Assembly: GCA_025766275.1 (NCBI GenBank)
Contig: JAFKAC010000001.1
Span: 682,001-746,000 of the forward strand
DNA: 64,000 nt
Reading direction: 5' to 3'
Source of the DNA: Lactarius indigo
Taxonomy: Eukaryota > Basidiomycota > Agaricomycetes > Russulales > Russulaceae
The notes beneath the pieces are model-generated. The model was given only the letters and a program-made list of their open reading frames with translations. It was not told where the DNA came from and ran no database searches. Below, piece by piece: positions 54,301-64,000 of the stretch. Numbering within the stretch: position 1 is the stretch's first letter; every line of letters starts with the position of its first letter. The translations under genes and the position numbers were made by a program.

Positions 54301-56420
54301 TCCAGCCGGAATGAACACCAACCCGCAGCTAGATCAGGTATATAGTCAGGTCGGCAACTTCAGTGAAAATTTTGGAACTGTCCTTCGAAACTGGCTTAAT
54401 GACCTCCTCCACACGCGCATAGCAGAGTCCTACTGGGTGAACCCACCTCCCACAAATGAAGTGCGTATAGCATGTCTAAAGAGCCTGTGGTATCATGAAA
54501 TAGCGTGTCATCGTCTCCGTATTCCTGGGCCATTGCCGGCATTAGACCTTTTCCCCATCCATTTCATCGGGCCACAAATGGCACACCAAATTCACTCCGA
54601 AAAGGACCTCGTTACCCGTGTGATAGGGCGCTGTTTCGCGTCGTTGGTTGCGAACAGGTTTGCAGACAAGCTTAGCCAAATTGAGGACCATGACTCGGAG
54701 CCGTCTTCCGAGTCCCTATCAGCTATTCTTCAACTCGATACCTTGCTCAATACCGACAAACTCAAGGCGCTCCGTCGGCATTTCACGCCTGGTATCGTCC
54801 GCCTTGTGAACATGGTTTCCCTCGTATCCGACGAGGTCAACTCCTTCATCACCGAGGTGGTACCGTCGGACGTACAACTTATAGTCGGACAGACAATTGG
54901 TACCCTCGCTCAGGCCCTTCCGGCCGAATTCAAGGTCGAGCTGCATCTAGATCAGGCAGACGCTCTGATGAACACTTCCGATAGTACCCCGATCAAATCC
55001 AGCGTCGTATCCCTTTTCCGCGACCTCCTCAAGACATTCACATTAAATACCTTGCCTCTCCCAGAAGAAGTACGCACGATCTGTCTGCAAATGTGTCTCT
55101 ATGGCCTGGCGGATTTGGGCACGGAGCTCCTTGAGCTCAGTGATTCTCGTCCATTGGCACCAGAATTACTCGACCTTGCAAGTCCAGAAATTATCCGCCA
55201 CACTCGGACTGAAAAGGACCTAGCGAGCCGCGTGATCGGACGTTGTGCCGAAGCGTTGGTCGTAGGAAACCTTGTGGCTCGCACAGATTCCGCCGTTCAA
55301 ATTGGCGACGAGGCGCTAGGGCACTTATCAACCATCCTTGACGCAGAAAGCCGCGACTTGAGGCTTTGGCTTGGCTGTCCTGGCGCCGTCGAACTCGCAA
55401 ACATGATTTCCCTATTACTCAGTGAGGTCGACTCCTTGTTCTCCAATACAGCACCTTCAGTTGTGCTTTATGTGATCCCAAGGGCGTTGAAAACCCTCTC
55501 TCCGACACTACTGGCCGAATTAGACGCAGAGTTGATGAACCCAATTGACGGTTAGTGTGAAGCTATCCTTTGATCTTGTCTCTGTGATCTGAAGTTGCTT
55601 ATCAGAGACGCTGTCTTACTTATCCAAGTCTTCGATCTACGACTCGCCGGAGAGTCATTCGCGCAAGTTTCTGAAGTACCTGTGGCACTGTGCAAGAGCA
55701 TACAATCAGCTTGGGGCCTCGGTGCCCTTACCTTCCTCTGTGCGCATCACTCTTGCAAATCCGGAGATCACTCGGCGCTTTCATACCACAAGCGACATGA
55801 ATGCTCGTGTGGCAGGACGCTGCTTTGGGGCTTTGATCGTAAATAAATTGGTGGACGACTTCCAGTCACGCGCTTCCTTCAGCAGCGGTGTGTACGATGC
55901 AGAACTGGCGTGCATATCATCTATTCTTGACACCAGGCCCGGCGAAATTTTACGTTGGTCCAACCCTTCTGCCGTCATCAAACTCCTGAACGTCGTTTCC
56001 CTCATGTCGGGCGAAATCGAAACCTTACTCACATCGGGGCCAACGCCGATGGAGTCAATGTCGGTGGAGCAAACGCCGGTGGATATGCTGAACATAGTCC
56101 AGCAGACTATCACAATCATCAGCCGAGATCTCATCCTAGGTGGTGTGTTTACCCGTGGGGACCTACCCATGGACCAGGTATCGCTGCTCCGCAAAATATG
56201 TTCGAAAATCGCGAATGCGCAGCCCGAAAATCGGTTCAGGGACCAAACGATGGGTGTATTAGACCAACTGCAACAGATATCGAAACAACTGCCTAGGGTA
56301 GAGCGCAAGATGCGACGATGCACAAGCTCGATTCTTGGCCAGCAATTTGTTAAGGGACGAAGTAACTCGACAACTCAGCCGGAACACGAGGTGAGAAGGA
56401 AGCGCTCGACGTCCATCTAG
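51346..56420 (+). CDS. DUF6535 repeat protein D2
   Basis: Four exons: 51346-51556, 51605-51723, 51776-55550, 55606-56420 (introns 48, 52 and 55 bp), 1,639 residues, the same plan as D1. The N-terminal DUF6535 domain is nearly identical to that of D1 (residues ~70-300), followed by the five helical units. The third exon holds a PGT-type repeat part of which is read in a shifted frame, giving His/Gln/Trp-rich units instead, before the original frame returns. The last exon begins G-E-T-L-S-Y and ends with a basic tail (R-R-K-R-S-T-S-I). No internal stop was found. Confidence 0.85.
53815..54210 (+). repeat. PGT minisatellite in D2, partly frame-shifted
   Basis: 33-bp units. The first copies code P-G-T-N-M-T-P-Y-N-P-I. 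After a 2-base deletion near 53900 the same DNA units code H-Q-Q-A-P-L-Q-P-H-x-W. Near 54150 the original frame returns (D-P-I-P-G-T-G-G-T). Confidence 0.8.
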
Positions 56421-56885
56421 AAGTCTATTGTATACTACAAAGTCACTGGATATAGCCTGAGGCTCTTCATGCCGTCTTGGTGATTTGAGTTTTTGTAGTG
56501 TCATGTGGTACGCGCTTCAATTTTTTTTTGTCGATTTCTGTGCGCGCGAGGGCAGATAACCGACAATTCGCCACAAATATGCTGCGTAGCTATTGTTTCT
56601 TTTTTTTTTTTACATAAGACGCTTCTCAAAAATTGTTCATTTCCCGAAGGAATTCTATCCGTAATAATATAGCATTGATTCAGACAATTTCTTTGTCATT
56701 CACGCATGCCAGTGGATGGTGGGCATGAAGTTGCCTACGTGTTCATGGTGTAGATTAGTAGCTGCGGGACTAGGAGAGCCCAACACTCAATTGCCGGTTG
56801 CGGACCATGACGCGGACTGAGGGGCCCGTATCCCGAAAGGTTAAGCCAGTGTTAAGCCGGTTAAGAGGGAGTGTAGTCACTGCGT
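56421..56885. other. Intergenic after D2
   Basis: Resembles the region after D1 for about 170 bp, then contains T-rich runs (56519-56528, 56599-56611). The MITE seen after D1 is absent. No gene was recognised. Confidence 0.4.
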
Positions 56886-57809
56886 CTATTCGTAGCGGAA
56901 CTTAGAAACAGACCGAGTCAAGCTACTTATCGCCGACGTTTGCGCCTGGTCCCACCGGCATGTCTCGCGCCAACAGTACCTAGTGTATCTTCGTCGGAGC
57001 CCCCATTCGCGCTCTGTCCTGCACCAGACACATCTCTCTCTCCCCCTCCTCGTCTGGTGCACGTGCGCACGTACGCGTTGCACCGCCAGAGTGCGCACGT
57101 TTTCTAACACGTTCTCCCAATACATCTCCTCTCGCCGTCCCTCCAACAGCTACAGCTCCGGTTCCTGCACCCTCGTGCCACGCCCAGAGCGCACGGCCTC
57201 CAACAACGCCTGTGTGTCTTCGCGCGTCTTTAAGCGCGAATAACACTGCCCAGCAGAAGTCAAAAATCTTCGACGAGAGAAAAGAAAAGGAAGGACGCAC
57301 GCAGTCGAGGCCCTTGCTATAGTCGACATAGTCAAGCGCGAGGCGCAGCGCGGCTTTGTTCATATCGGGACACGTGTCGCGCGAAGAGCACGCAGCCGGG
57401 CTCGGACGACCGCGGCGGGCGCACGCTCCGGCTCGTCGGGAGGACCGTGCGCGTTTTGGTTGGGAGAGGCGGGTTCGGTGGAGGTTGCGGTGGTGATGCG
57501 GCGCGAGAGGTTCTCGCGGTACTCAGAGTATCCCAACGCTCGTTGGTCAGCGTACGGGGGTCTGCCTTGCGCCTCCGATTCCTCGACGGAAGGGCTGTCG
57601 TCATCGTTGTTGGTAAGCGTCTGCACGCTGTCCCGGTCGTAGGGGAAGCGGGGAAGGCGGTGCGAGGCGGCGTCGGACTTGTTGAGCGTGACGGGTGCAA
57701 AGCCTTTCATCTGGGAAGGACGTCTGGGGGGTCTTGGTGGTGTATGGGGAAAACGATGCTGGACGACGCTGGACGAGTTCAGGAAAGCGTAATAGTTCAC
57801 ATATTCCAA
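56886..57809 (-). pseudogene. Uncharacterised module gene M2, decayed
   Basis: Paralogue of M1 in the same place relative to the next DUF6535 gene. ATG at 57809: M-E-Y-V-N-Y, M-K-G-F-A-P-V-T-L-N, P-P-Y-A-D-Q-R-A-L-G-Y-S-E-Y-R, N-Q-N-A-H-G-P-P-D-E. The C-terminal part near 57120 reads M-Y-W-E-N-V-L-E-N-V-R-T-L-A. A TAG interrupts it just upstream (E-P-E-L-stop near 57150). No family was recognised. Confidence 0.5.
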
Positions 57810-58915
57810 CCGTGGAGCGGCACGATGGGTGTTCTCCGGTTCGAAGTCGTCAAATCATGGGTTGAGGCGTGGGGTGAGACACGACGTACGATGTAGACGG
57901 TTCGAAGGTCCCAATATTCGGGACTGAAAGTGGGGACAGCGGTGTGTAACTTCTGCCTAGTCTTTGCGTCGGATTTGTACCATCGGCGCGAACAGAGGTC
58001 GTGTTTTGTTGAAGAGTGTAGATAGTTATGAGAGTATCAAGATGAACACATCAACCCAAGGGAAAGGCGTAGACAAAGAAAACAGAGAAGATAAAGGGAA
58101 CGGGAACGTCGCGGTAGACGGATGCAGACGGAGACGGAGATCGTTAGAGCGGAAGTAAGTTAGAGGCACATATTGGATGTTCGTTTTCGCACGCGTGTAT
58201 AGTATCTTAGTAATTAAGTAGCTAACGGTCATGTATCCATCGTTGCGAGCCTCAGCCTAGCCAGGACGTAGTCCTTACACGACGATCGTTCGTAGACTCG
58301 TAACTACTCGTTCGAATGAAGATTTTTGAGGGGTCGCAAGTGACTGGAGGATGCGTCCTACTGTAAGCGCAGCCGGCACCTCATAGAGCGAACGTGGTAT
58401 CCGGTCTAGATCGTCCGTATGCCCGGGCCGAAGGAATCGTTGGCATATGCGCTCGGGCTCTTGACAACGGAGCTTGCAACGGAGTCACCCATCCACCCAG
58501 TTGCGTCGTTTTCGCCACTCACTTAGCCATGGCTCGGAATATGTATGAGAGCAGGGAAACGGGTGCAGATTGAAAAGCATAACATACAACGATCCGATTC
58601 ACGGGCGATAGCACTCACAGCCATCTCTGTCGAGTGTTGAATATGTTGAATCGCAACTGTGAACACCCGCACATTTCGAAGACTCCTGCGATGTTCCACC
58701 ATGTGGCCCTCATACTCCTATGCATATCGAATAAGATGTGACACGGGCAAATATAGACTGAGTCTTGCACTCTGGCAGCGCCAGGGCAATATTGCTTACA
58801 CTATCACCGAATGACAGATCCAAAGACAGATCTGACCTGACTCGGATTGGTCGACTTGGGTGGTCTTTTGTAGCTCTCCTCCAATACTCCTCGCTACATT
58901 CTTTAAAACTCAGAA
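57810..58915. other. Intergenic upstream of D3
   Basis: No gene. It includes the short repeat shared with sedolisin B (about 58040-58215) and sequence similar to the upstream region of D2. Confidence 0.4.
58040..58215. repeat. Copy of the short dispersed repeat
   Basis: Shares about 85 bp (GGAGATCGTTAGAGCG... to GCGTGTATAG) with the insertion in sedolisin B at 36690-36790, in the same orientation. Borders are uncertain. Confidence 0.45.
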
Positions 58916-61900
58916 ATGGCCGATATCGAGGCACAGATCCATGGTGCTACTGAGCATCGTCCTGCAAGTACTCCCGCAAATCCTCAAAGTCCTCAGCCTG
59001 CAGTCATCGCAGCTGCTCAGCCTACTACACCCACCATAAATCCTCAGACAACGAACCCCACAGATGACCATCCTCATGGGGACGTTCCTCCCTCGCAAAT
59101 TCCAGGTAATATAGACCCTCTGCAGGGTATGTTCATTCGATATTTCATGACTTGTATTCTCATTCGTGTACCAGGCGAGAAGTACGGAGACTCTTCCGAC
59201 GGGCTGTGGTCCATGTACCTCACTGAGGCCGAAAAGCAAGATAAGGATGTAACCGAGAGTTGGAAAGGGGACACAGAGGGGATCCTCGTCTTTGTGAGCC
59301 CTTCTCTATCTTGTGCATATCCATCACTGAGATACGTGTTGAAGACCGGTCTATTCTCCGCCACCGTCGCCGCCTTCATTATTGAGAGTTACAAGCTGTT
59401 ATCTCCCAACCCTAGCGATACGACCAATGCACTCCTCACTCAAATATCTGGTCAACTAGTCAACATATCCAATGGAACTCCTCTCGCAGACGTTGTAGCG
59501 AAGAACAGTCAGCCATTCAAACCAACAACGTCCGCAGTCAGGGTCAACGTGTTGTGGTTCCTCAGTTTGGTCCTCAGCTTGACTTGCGCGCTCTCCGCAA
59601 CATTGATGCAGCAATGGGCCCGACGGTATCAGGAACTTGCTCAGCACCACGGTGCACCTCACAGGCGTGCGCGTATGCGAGCATACGTATTCGATGGGAT
59701 TAGCAAATTCGGAATGGCTCGAGCGGTCGCGACGATGCCGACGATCCTCCACATATCTGTCTTCCTCTTCTTCGCAGGTCTCATCGACTTCCTTTTCCCC
59801 ATCGACAAGACAGTTTCATACTTCACTCTCGGCTGGGTCGTGGCATTTGCTCTGGCATACACAGTTTTGACGATTTTACCAAACTTGTACCTCAATTGCC
59901 CTTACGCAACACCCCTCTCTGGACCCACGTGGCGGTTATCCCAGTTTTTCGTGGTCGTTGTCTTAAAGGCCGCCCTTGGAATCGAGAGCCTATTTCATAA
60001 TTCCCTTTTGAAATTATGGAGTCGAGTCAACCAACACGTAACGGCGCCGGGTGTTGAAAGGTGGAGAGAGGCGCTCAAAAATCAAGTAAAGGTACATCGA
60101 CGGTGGCTCTCCGAAGGTCTACGGAAGAGTATCGAGCGTAATGCCAAAGACGCCCCATCCACGGTAGTCGCAAGTGCACTCGAATGGACTCTTACAGCTC
60201 TCGACGAGGACAAGGAATTCGAAACATTTGCGGCAGGCGTGCCAGGATTCTTCGACTCCCGCACAGTTCCAGATGCTACCTTGGCAATCCTTCCCCTCAT
60301 GTCTGAAAAGTCGCCGACCGATGCCATCCTCGGATCCCGCCTCTACGACCTCCTCAAGACTTGTGTACCAGGGGCGTCACCTCTCAACGAAGAAGAGCGC
60401 AAGCGCCGTCTGCGGGTGTGTCTAAGGTGCCTGTGCTACTTCGGAAGAGCGTTCAATCAGTTTGGTGCTTCTGAGCCATTGCCATCCTACTTTCCCCGCA
60501 CCCTTGCCAGTCCAGAGATCATTCGTCGCATTCAGACCGAACGAGACCCTGTTATTCATATGATGGGACTTTGTTTTGGTGCATTGGTCGTAACGAAGCT
60601 GGCGGCTGACGTTAAATCAAGTACAGACTCGGACATTCAAATCGACGACGAGCAGCTAGAGTGCCTATCCACTATCCTTGGGACAGAAAGCCAGGACGTG
60701 AGGCTTTGTATTACGCAGCCAGGCGTTGTCCAGCTCGCAAGCATGGTATCCCTCGCGTTAGATAACGTTTCCTTCTTGGTCGCGGACACAGTGACGACGG
60801 GTGTACTCGATTTGGTCCAACAGACGCTCGATATCGTATCTCAGACCCTCCCTGCTGAAGAGGCCATCGAACTACCGTTTAATTGGTCAAACACACAAAC
60901 GTACATCATGGGTGGCAAATTTGATCGCATCATCGCATCTCGCCTCCGCAACCTCCTTCGAACGTGCATATCAAGTCCCTCAACTCTCACAGACGAAGTG
61001 CGCGTGGCCTGTCTGCGGGTGTGCCTGAAGAGCCTGTGGTATTATGCAAAAGCGTACCATCAGCTTGGCGCTTCCAAGCAATTGCCGCCCTATTTCCTCC
61101 ATGTCATTGCCACGCCAGAGAACACGCGCCGCATTCAGCAGGAAGGAGATCGGACTTCTCGTGTGATAGGATATTGTTTCGAGGCGTTAGTCGTGACTAA
61201 ACTTGCAGCCGACATCAACTCGGGCACCGTTCGTGTTGGTGATCAGGAGCTGGCGTGCCTCTCCGGTATCCTTGGTGCCGAGAAGCATGACGTGAAGATT
61301 TGGCTTAGGCTTCCCGGCGCCGTCGAACATATGGGCCTGTTTTTCCTTGTTCTCAGCGAAATTGGGTCCATGGACACCCCTATGTTCCCATTCGCCGCCT
61401 TACCCACCCATCCCCCTGCAACGTTCCCCTACAACCTCATCCCTGGCACCGACATGTCCCCCTACGACCCCATTCCTGGAACCAACATGTCCCCCTACGG
61501 CCCCATCCATGGAACCAACACAACCCCTTATTACCACATCCCTGGTACTAACATGACCCAATATTACCAAATCCCTGGCACCTACACGTCCCCTTACAAC
61601 CCCGTCCCTGGCGCGGACAATTATCCTGTCCCTGGCACCAACACGTCCCCCTACAAGCACTTCCTCCTTGGACACAACACGACCCCCTACAACATTCCTG
61701 GAGCCAATACGACCCCTTATTACCCCGTCCCTGGCACCGACATGCCCCCTTATTACCCTGTCCCTGGTACCAATGTGTCTCCCTACAACCCCGTCCCTGG
61801 CACTACCGTGTCCCCCTACAACCCCATTCCTGTCACCAATATGTCCCCCTACAACCCCATTCCTGGCACTAACATGCCGCCCTATTATCCCACCCCTGGT

Positions 61901-62648
61901 TCCGCCAACACCCCCATGTTCCCCACCCCCAGGGCCGGTGACAGAGAGAAGTTGGATGTGTGGGATGTTGTCGAACAGACATTTAGCATCCTGTGTCACA
62001 CCCTTCCGGCCGGAATGAACACCAAACCATGGCCAGATCAGGTACCCAGTCGGGTTGGCAAGTACGGTAACAAGTTTGGGGCCATCCTTCAAAACTGGCT
62101 CAATGACCTCCTCAGGATGTGCACAACAGTGACCCCTTGGGGGGCACCACCTCTCACAAACGAAGTACGCATAACATGTCTGAAGAGTCTGTGGTATCAC
62201 GAAATAGCGTGTCATCGTCTTCATGCTCCTGGGCCGTTGCCGGCAATGGACCTTCTCCCCATCCACTTCATCACGCCAACAATTGCACGCCGCCTTCATA
62301 CTGAAGAGGATCCTATTGCTCGTGTGATAGGGCGCTGTTTCGTATCATTGGTCGTAAACAGACTTGCGGCTAAGTTCGACACATTTGGGGACCGCGAGCT
62401 TGCTTCCCTATCAGCTATTTTTGGTCCCGACAAACGTAAGGCGATCCAACAGCATTCCAAGTCTAGCATTGTTCAACTTGTGAACGTGGTTTCCCTCGCA
62501 TCCAACGAGCTCAGCTCCCTCGTCATTAATGCGGTCCCGTCGGATGTGCAACATGTAGTCGGACAGACAATCGGTTCCCTCGCTCAGGCCCTTCCAGCTG
62601 AATTCAAGGTCGAGCTGCATCTAGATCAGGCAGACGCTCTGATGAACA
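58916..62648 (+). pseudogene. DUF6535 repeat protein D3, 3' end cut off by a LINE
   Basis: Exons 58916-59126, 59175-59293 and 59345 onward (introns 48 and 51 bp) match D1 and D2. The frame is open for about 1,210 residues: the DUF6535 domain, two helical units, a long PGT repeat, a third unit and the linker L-D-Q-A-D-A-L-M-N. The LINE poly(A) tail (T run from 62649) interrupts it there. The last two units and terminal exon are missing from the window. Any product would end about 30 codons into LINE sequence. Confidence 0.85.
61426..61905 (+). repeat. PGT minisatellite in D3
   Basis: About fourteen 33-bp units coding P-G-T-N-M-S-P-Y-N-P-I and variants, the longest array of the three paralogues (residues ~804-963). 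Confidence 0.8.
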
Positions 62649-64000
62649 TTTTTTTTTTTTTTTTTTTGAATCCATTTACGTGTGCCTTGGGGCCTAATAC
62701 CCTATGTAGCACGAGACTGTGTGACTATTACAGATGAGGTGTGATCTCTCGTGGATATAACTGCATATCGTATGTCCCCCCCACTCCGGTGAAGGAGTGG
62801 CTTGGCTTCCCGTCAAGCGTTGAGTTGAGAGGGGCGGCTATGCCGCCTTGGTGTACGTTGCGAGCCGCGTTTGAGGAGCTTGCTTGGGCTTGGAATCGTG
62901 TGTTGGGCTTGCTACTACGTCTTCCTCTTCACTCAGCGGGTCTTGAGTGGGCTTGTCAGGCCCGGCGAGTCGTGGGGATGTGGGCGCGTGATGAGGGTGT
63001 TTGGGGGGTGTTCGCGTTGGGTGTAGGGTGTTGGGTGTCGGGGTGTGGGGCCGTCTGCGTGTGTTTCCATCTCCTTCGCTCCTTTCCATCCTTCGACTTG
63101 TTTCCTTCGTTTGTTGTTGTGAGTTCTTGCGAGAGTCTTCCTGTGTCTTGAATGTACTTGACTAGAGGGATGATCCTCTTGGGGTCTTGTAATAGCTTTG
63201 CGTACGCTTCCTTTGTTGTCGTTCTTGTCTTGTGAAGCGTCCAACGCTCGTGGGCGTACGCTGGGCAGTCTAGTAAGAAATGTTGAGGGGTTTCTGGGCT
63301 GTGACTGCATGCCGGGCAGCTGTCGCTTTCTGCTCTCTTAAATCTGAATAGATAGGCGTTGAGGGGGAAATGTCCCGATCTAAGCTGGAATATCCAGCTT
63401 GCTCCTTTTCTGGAAAGTTTGGGGTCGCTCGTCAGTTTAAGGAATTTGGGGGATGGGATTGATACGTCTATTTGTTTAAATCTGTGTGCTCTTGCCGACG
63501 ATTGCCAGTCGCTTCTCCACCAGACTTTGAGCTTTTCTTTGAAGCATTGCCTTGATGCGGATTTGCTGGTCTTAAGTGGTTTGCGGAGGTGGGTTGGGAG
63601 GGCGTCTGGGGGCGACGTCTTACCGTCTGCGGCTGCTTTCGCCTCTTCGTCCGCCTTTTCATTGCCTTGGATGTTTACATGTCCCGCGGTCCAGCGGATT
63701 GTAAGAGTCATCTTAGTTCCTCCTGTTTTGCGTAGGTTTGCTGCTGTGGTGCGGACTAGATCCGCCAGGTAGTGACCCGATTTGTTGCGCAGCTCCGTGA
63801 TTGCCGAAATCGCTGCCTGATTGTCTATGCCTAGCGCGATGCTAGTTTTGTTGTTGTTCTCGCTCTTGAGGAGATGAAGTCCTAACAGCATTCCTACCAG
63901 CTCGGCCTCGAAGACCGTGTGCTGCTCCGTTGTGCCGAGGTGGTAGCGGAGCGAGCGTGTCGTGTTGTCTGGTCTAAACATGACTGCCGCCGCCCCTACC
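62649..64000 (-). mobile_element. LINE (non-LTR retrotransposon), 3' part
   Basis: Inserted on the minus strand into D3. Poly(A) tail is the T run 62649-62667; ~290-bp 3' untranslated region; coding region from 62956 to beyond the window. The target duplication cannot be seen because the 5' end is outside. Confidence 0.85.
62956..64000 (-). CDS. LINE ORF2 C-terminus: RNase H and zinc knuckle (partial)
   Basis: Open from the window edge to the stop at 62956. It continues upstream of the first ATG (63981) as V-G-A-A-A-V, so the start is outside. RNase H motifs in order: V-F-E-A-E-L-V-G (Glu), G-I-D-N-Q-A-A (Asp), W-T-A-G-H-V-N-I-Q-G-N-E-K-A-D (His, Asp). Then a CCHC-type knuckle C-P-A-C-S-H-S-P-E-T-P-Q-H-F-L-L-D-C near 63290, and a basic, Thr/Pro-rich tail. 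This C-terminal arrangement is common in fungal LINEs of the Tad1-like group. The reverse transcriptase should lie outside the window. Confidence 0.88.
   Translation of the reverse strand, partial: VGAAAVMFRPDNTTRSLRYHLGTTEQHTVFEAELVGMLLGLHLLKSENNNKTSIALGIDNQAAISAITELRNKSGHYLADLVRTTAANLRKTGGTKMTLTIRWTAGHVNIQGNEKADEEAKAAADGKTSPPDALPTHLRKPLKTSKSASRQCFKEKLKVWWRSDWQSSARAHRFKQIDVSIPSPKFLKLTSDPKLSRKGASWIFQLRSGHFPLNAYLFRFKRAESDSCPACSHSPETPQHFLLDCPAYAHERWTLHKTRTTTKEAYAKLLQDPKRIIPLVKYIQDTGRLSQELTTTNEGNKSKDGKERRRWKHTQTAPHPDTQHPTPNANTPQTPSSRAHIPTTRRA

Noticed and set aside
1..64000. CRISPR arrays, bacterial operons, riboswitches or defence islands
   Set aside because: The window is eukaryotic (spliceosomal introns, LTR elements, intron-bearing tRNA); the repeats seen are LTRs, minisatellites and transposon ends, with no regular spacer structure.

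Overview
This window looks like basidiomycete (Agaricomycete-type) nuclear DNA. The evidence is genes split by many short GT-AG introns (48-83 bp), DUF6535-type membrane proteins, fungal sedolisin (S53) proteases, a Plavaka-type DNA transposase, and chromodomain Ty3/gypsy elements. All calls come from reading the sequence. No database search was run, so family names rest on recognised motifs.

Region 1 (1-32.7 kb) is a deep nest of transposable elements. It opens with the 3' part of a Plavaka transposase (2-1373) and a minus-strand gypsy fragment, gypsy-3 (about 1411-2212). A plus-strand chromodomain element, gypsy-1 (2362-15928), follows; its 3' LTR is split by copia-1 (9035-15418, TSD gttac). 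Gypsy-1 in turn abuts and truncates the 3' LTR of the minus-strand gypsy-2 (15929-23576). Gypsy-2 sits in an old LINE fragment (LINE-A). LINE-A is cut again by a copia-1-type solo LTR, which itself holds copia-2 (24352-29970, TSD tccat) and a gypsy-type solo LTR (30095-30815, TSD gttag). LINE-A also holds another solo LTR (30957-31732, TSD gaaac) and an A-tailed SINE-like element (31825-32685, 14-bp TSD). Gypsy-1, gypsy-2 and copia-2 have decayed almost only by CpG transitions; copia-1 instead carries single-base indels.

Region 2 (33.1-43.3 kb) is a host gene island. Two six-exon sedolisin genes on the minus strand (A 33107-35195, C 37928-40013) flank a broken copy B, which has an inverted first-exon fragment beside it. 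A carries all exons in frame; C has one stop codon. A tRNA-Gly(CCC) with a 9-nt intron (40695-40774) and a six-exon hot-dog thioesterase-like gene (41865-43221) follow.

Region 3 (43.9-64 kb) is a tandem array of three large DUF6535 genes (D1 43963-49018, D2 51346-56420, D3 from 58916), spaced about 7.5 kb apart. Each has an N-terminal four-helix membrane domain, several ~180-residue helical repeats and a hypervariable Pro-Gly-Thr minisatellite. Between them lie two decayed copies of an unrecognised minus-strand gene (M1, M2). D3 is cut off by a minus-strand LINE (62649 to beyond the window).

The observations most worth following are: (i) LTRs with an 11-nt self-priming sequence at fixed spacing from the TATA box, covarying with the primer site; (ii) a probable intron at the 5' end of copia transcripts bounded by a tandem duplication; (iii) a conserved domain after the chromodomain of the gypsy polyproteins; (iv) the DUF6535 repeat array; and (v) the pure CpG mutational signature.
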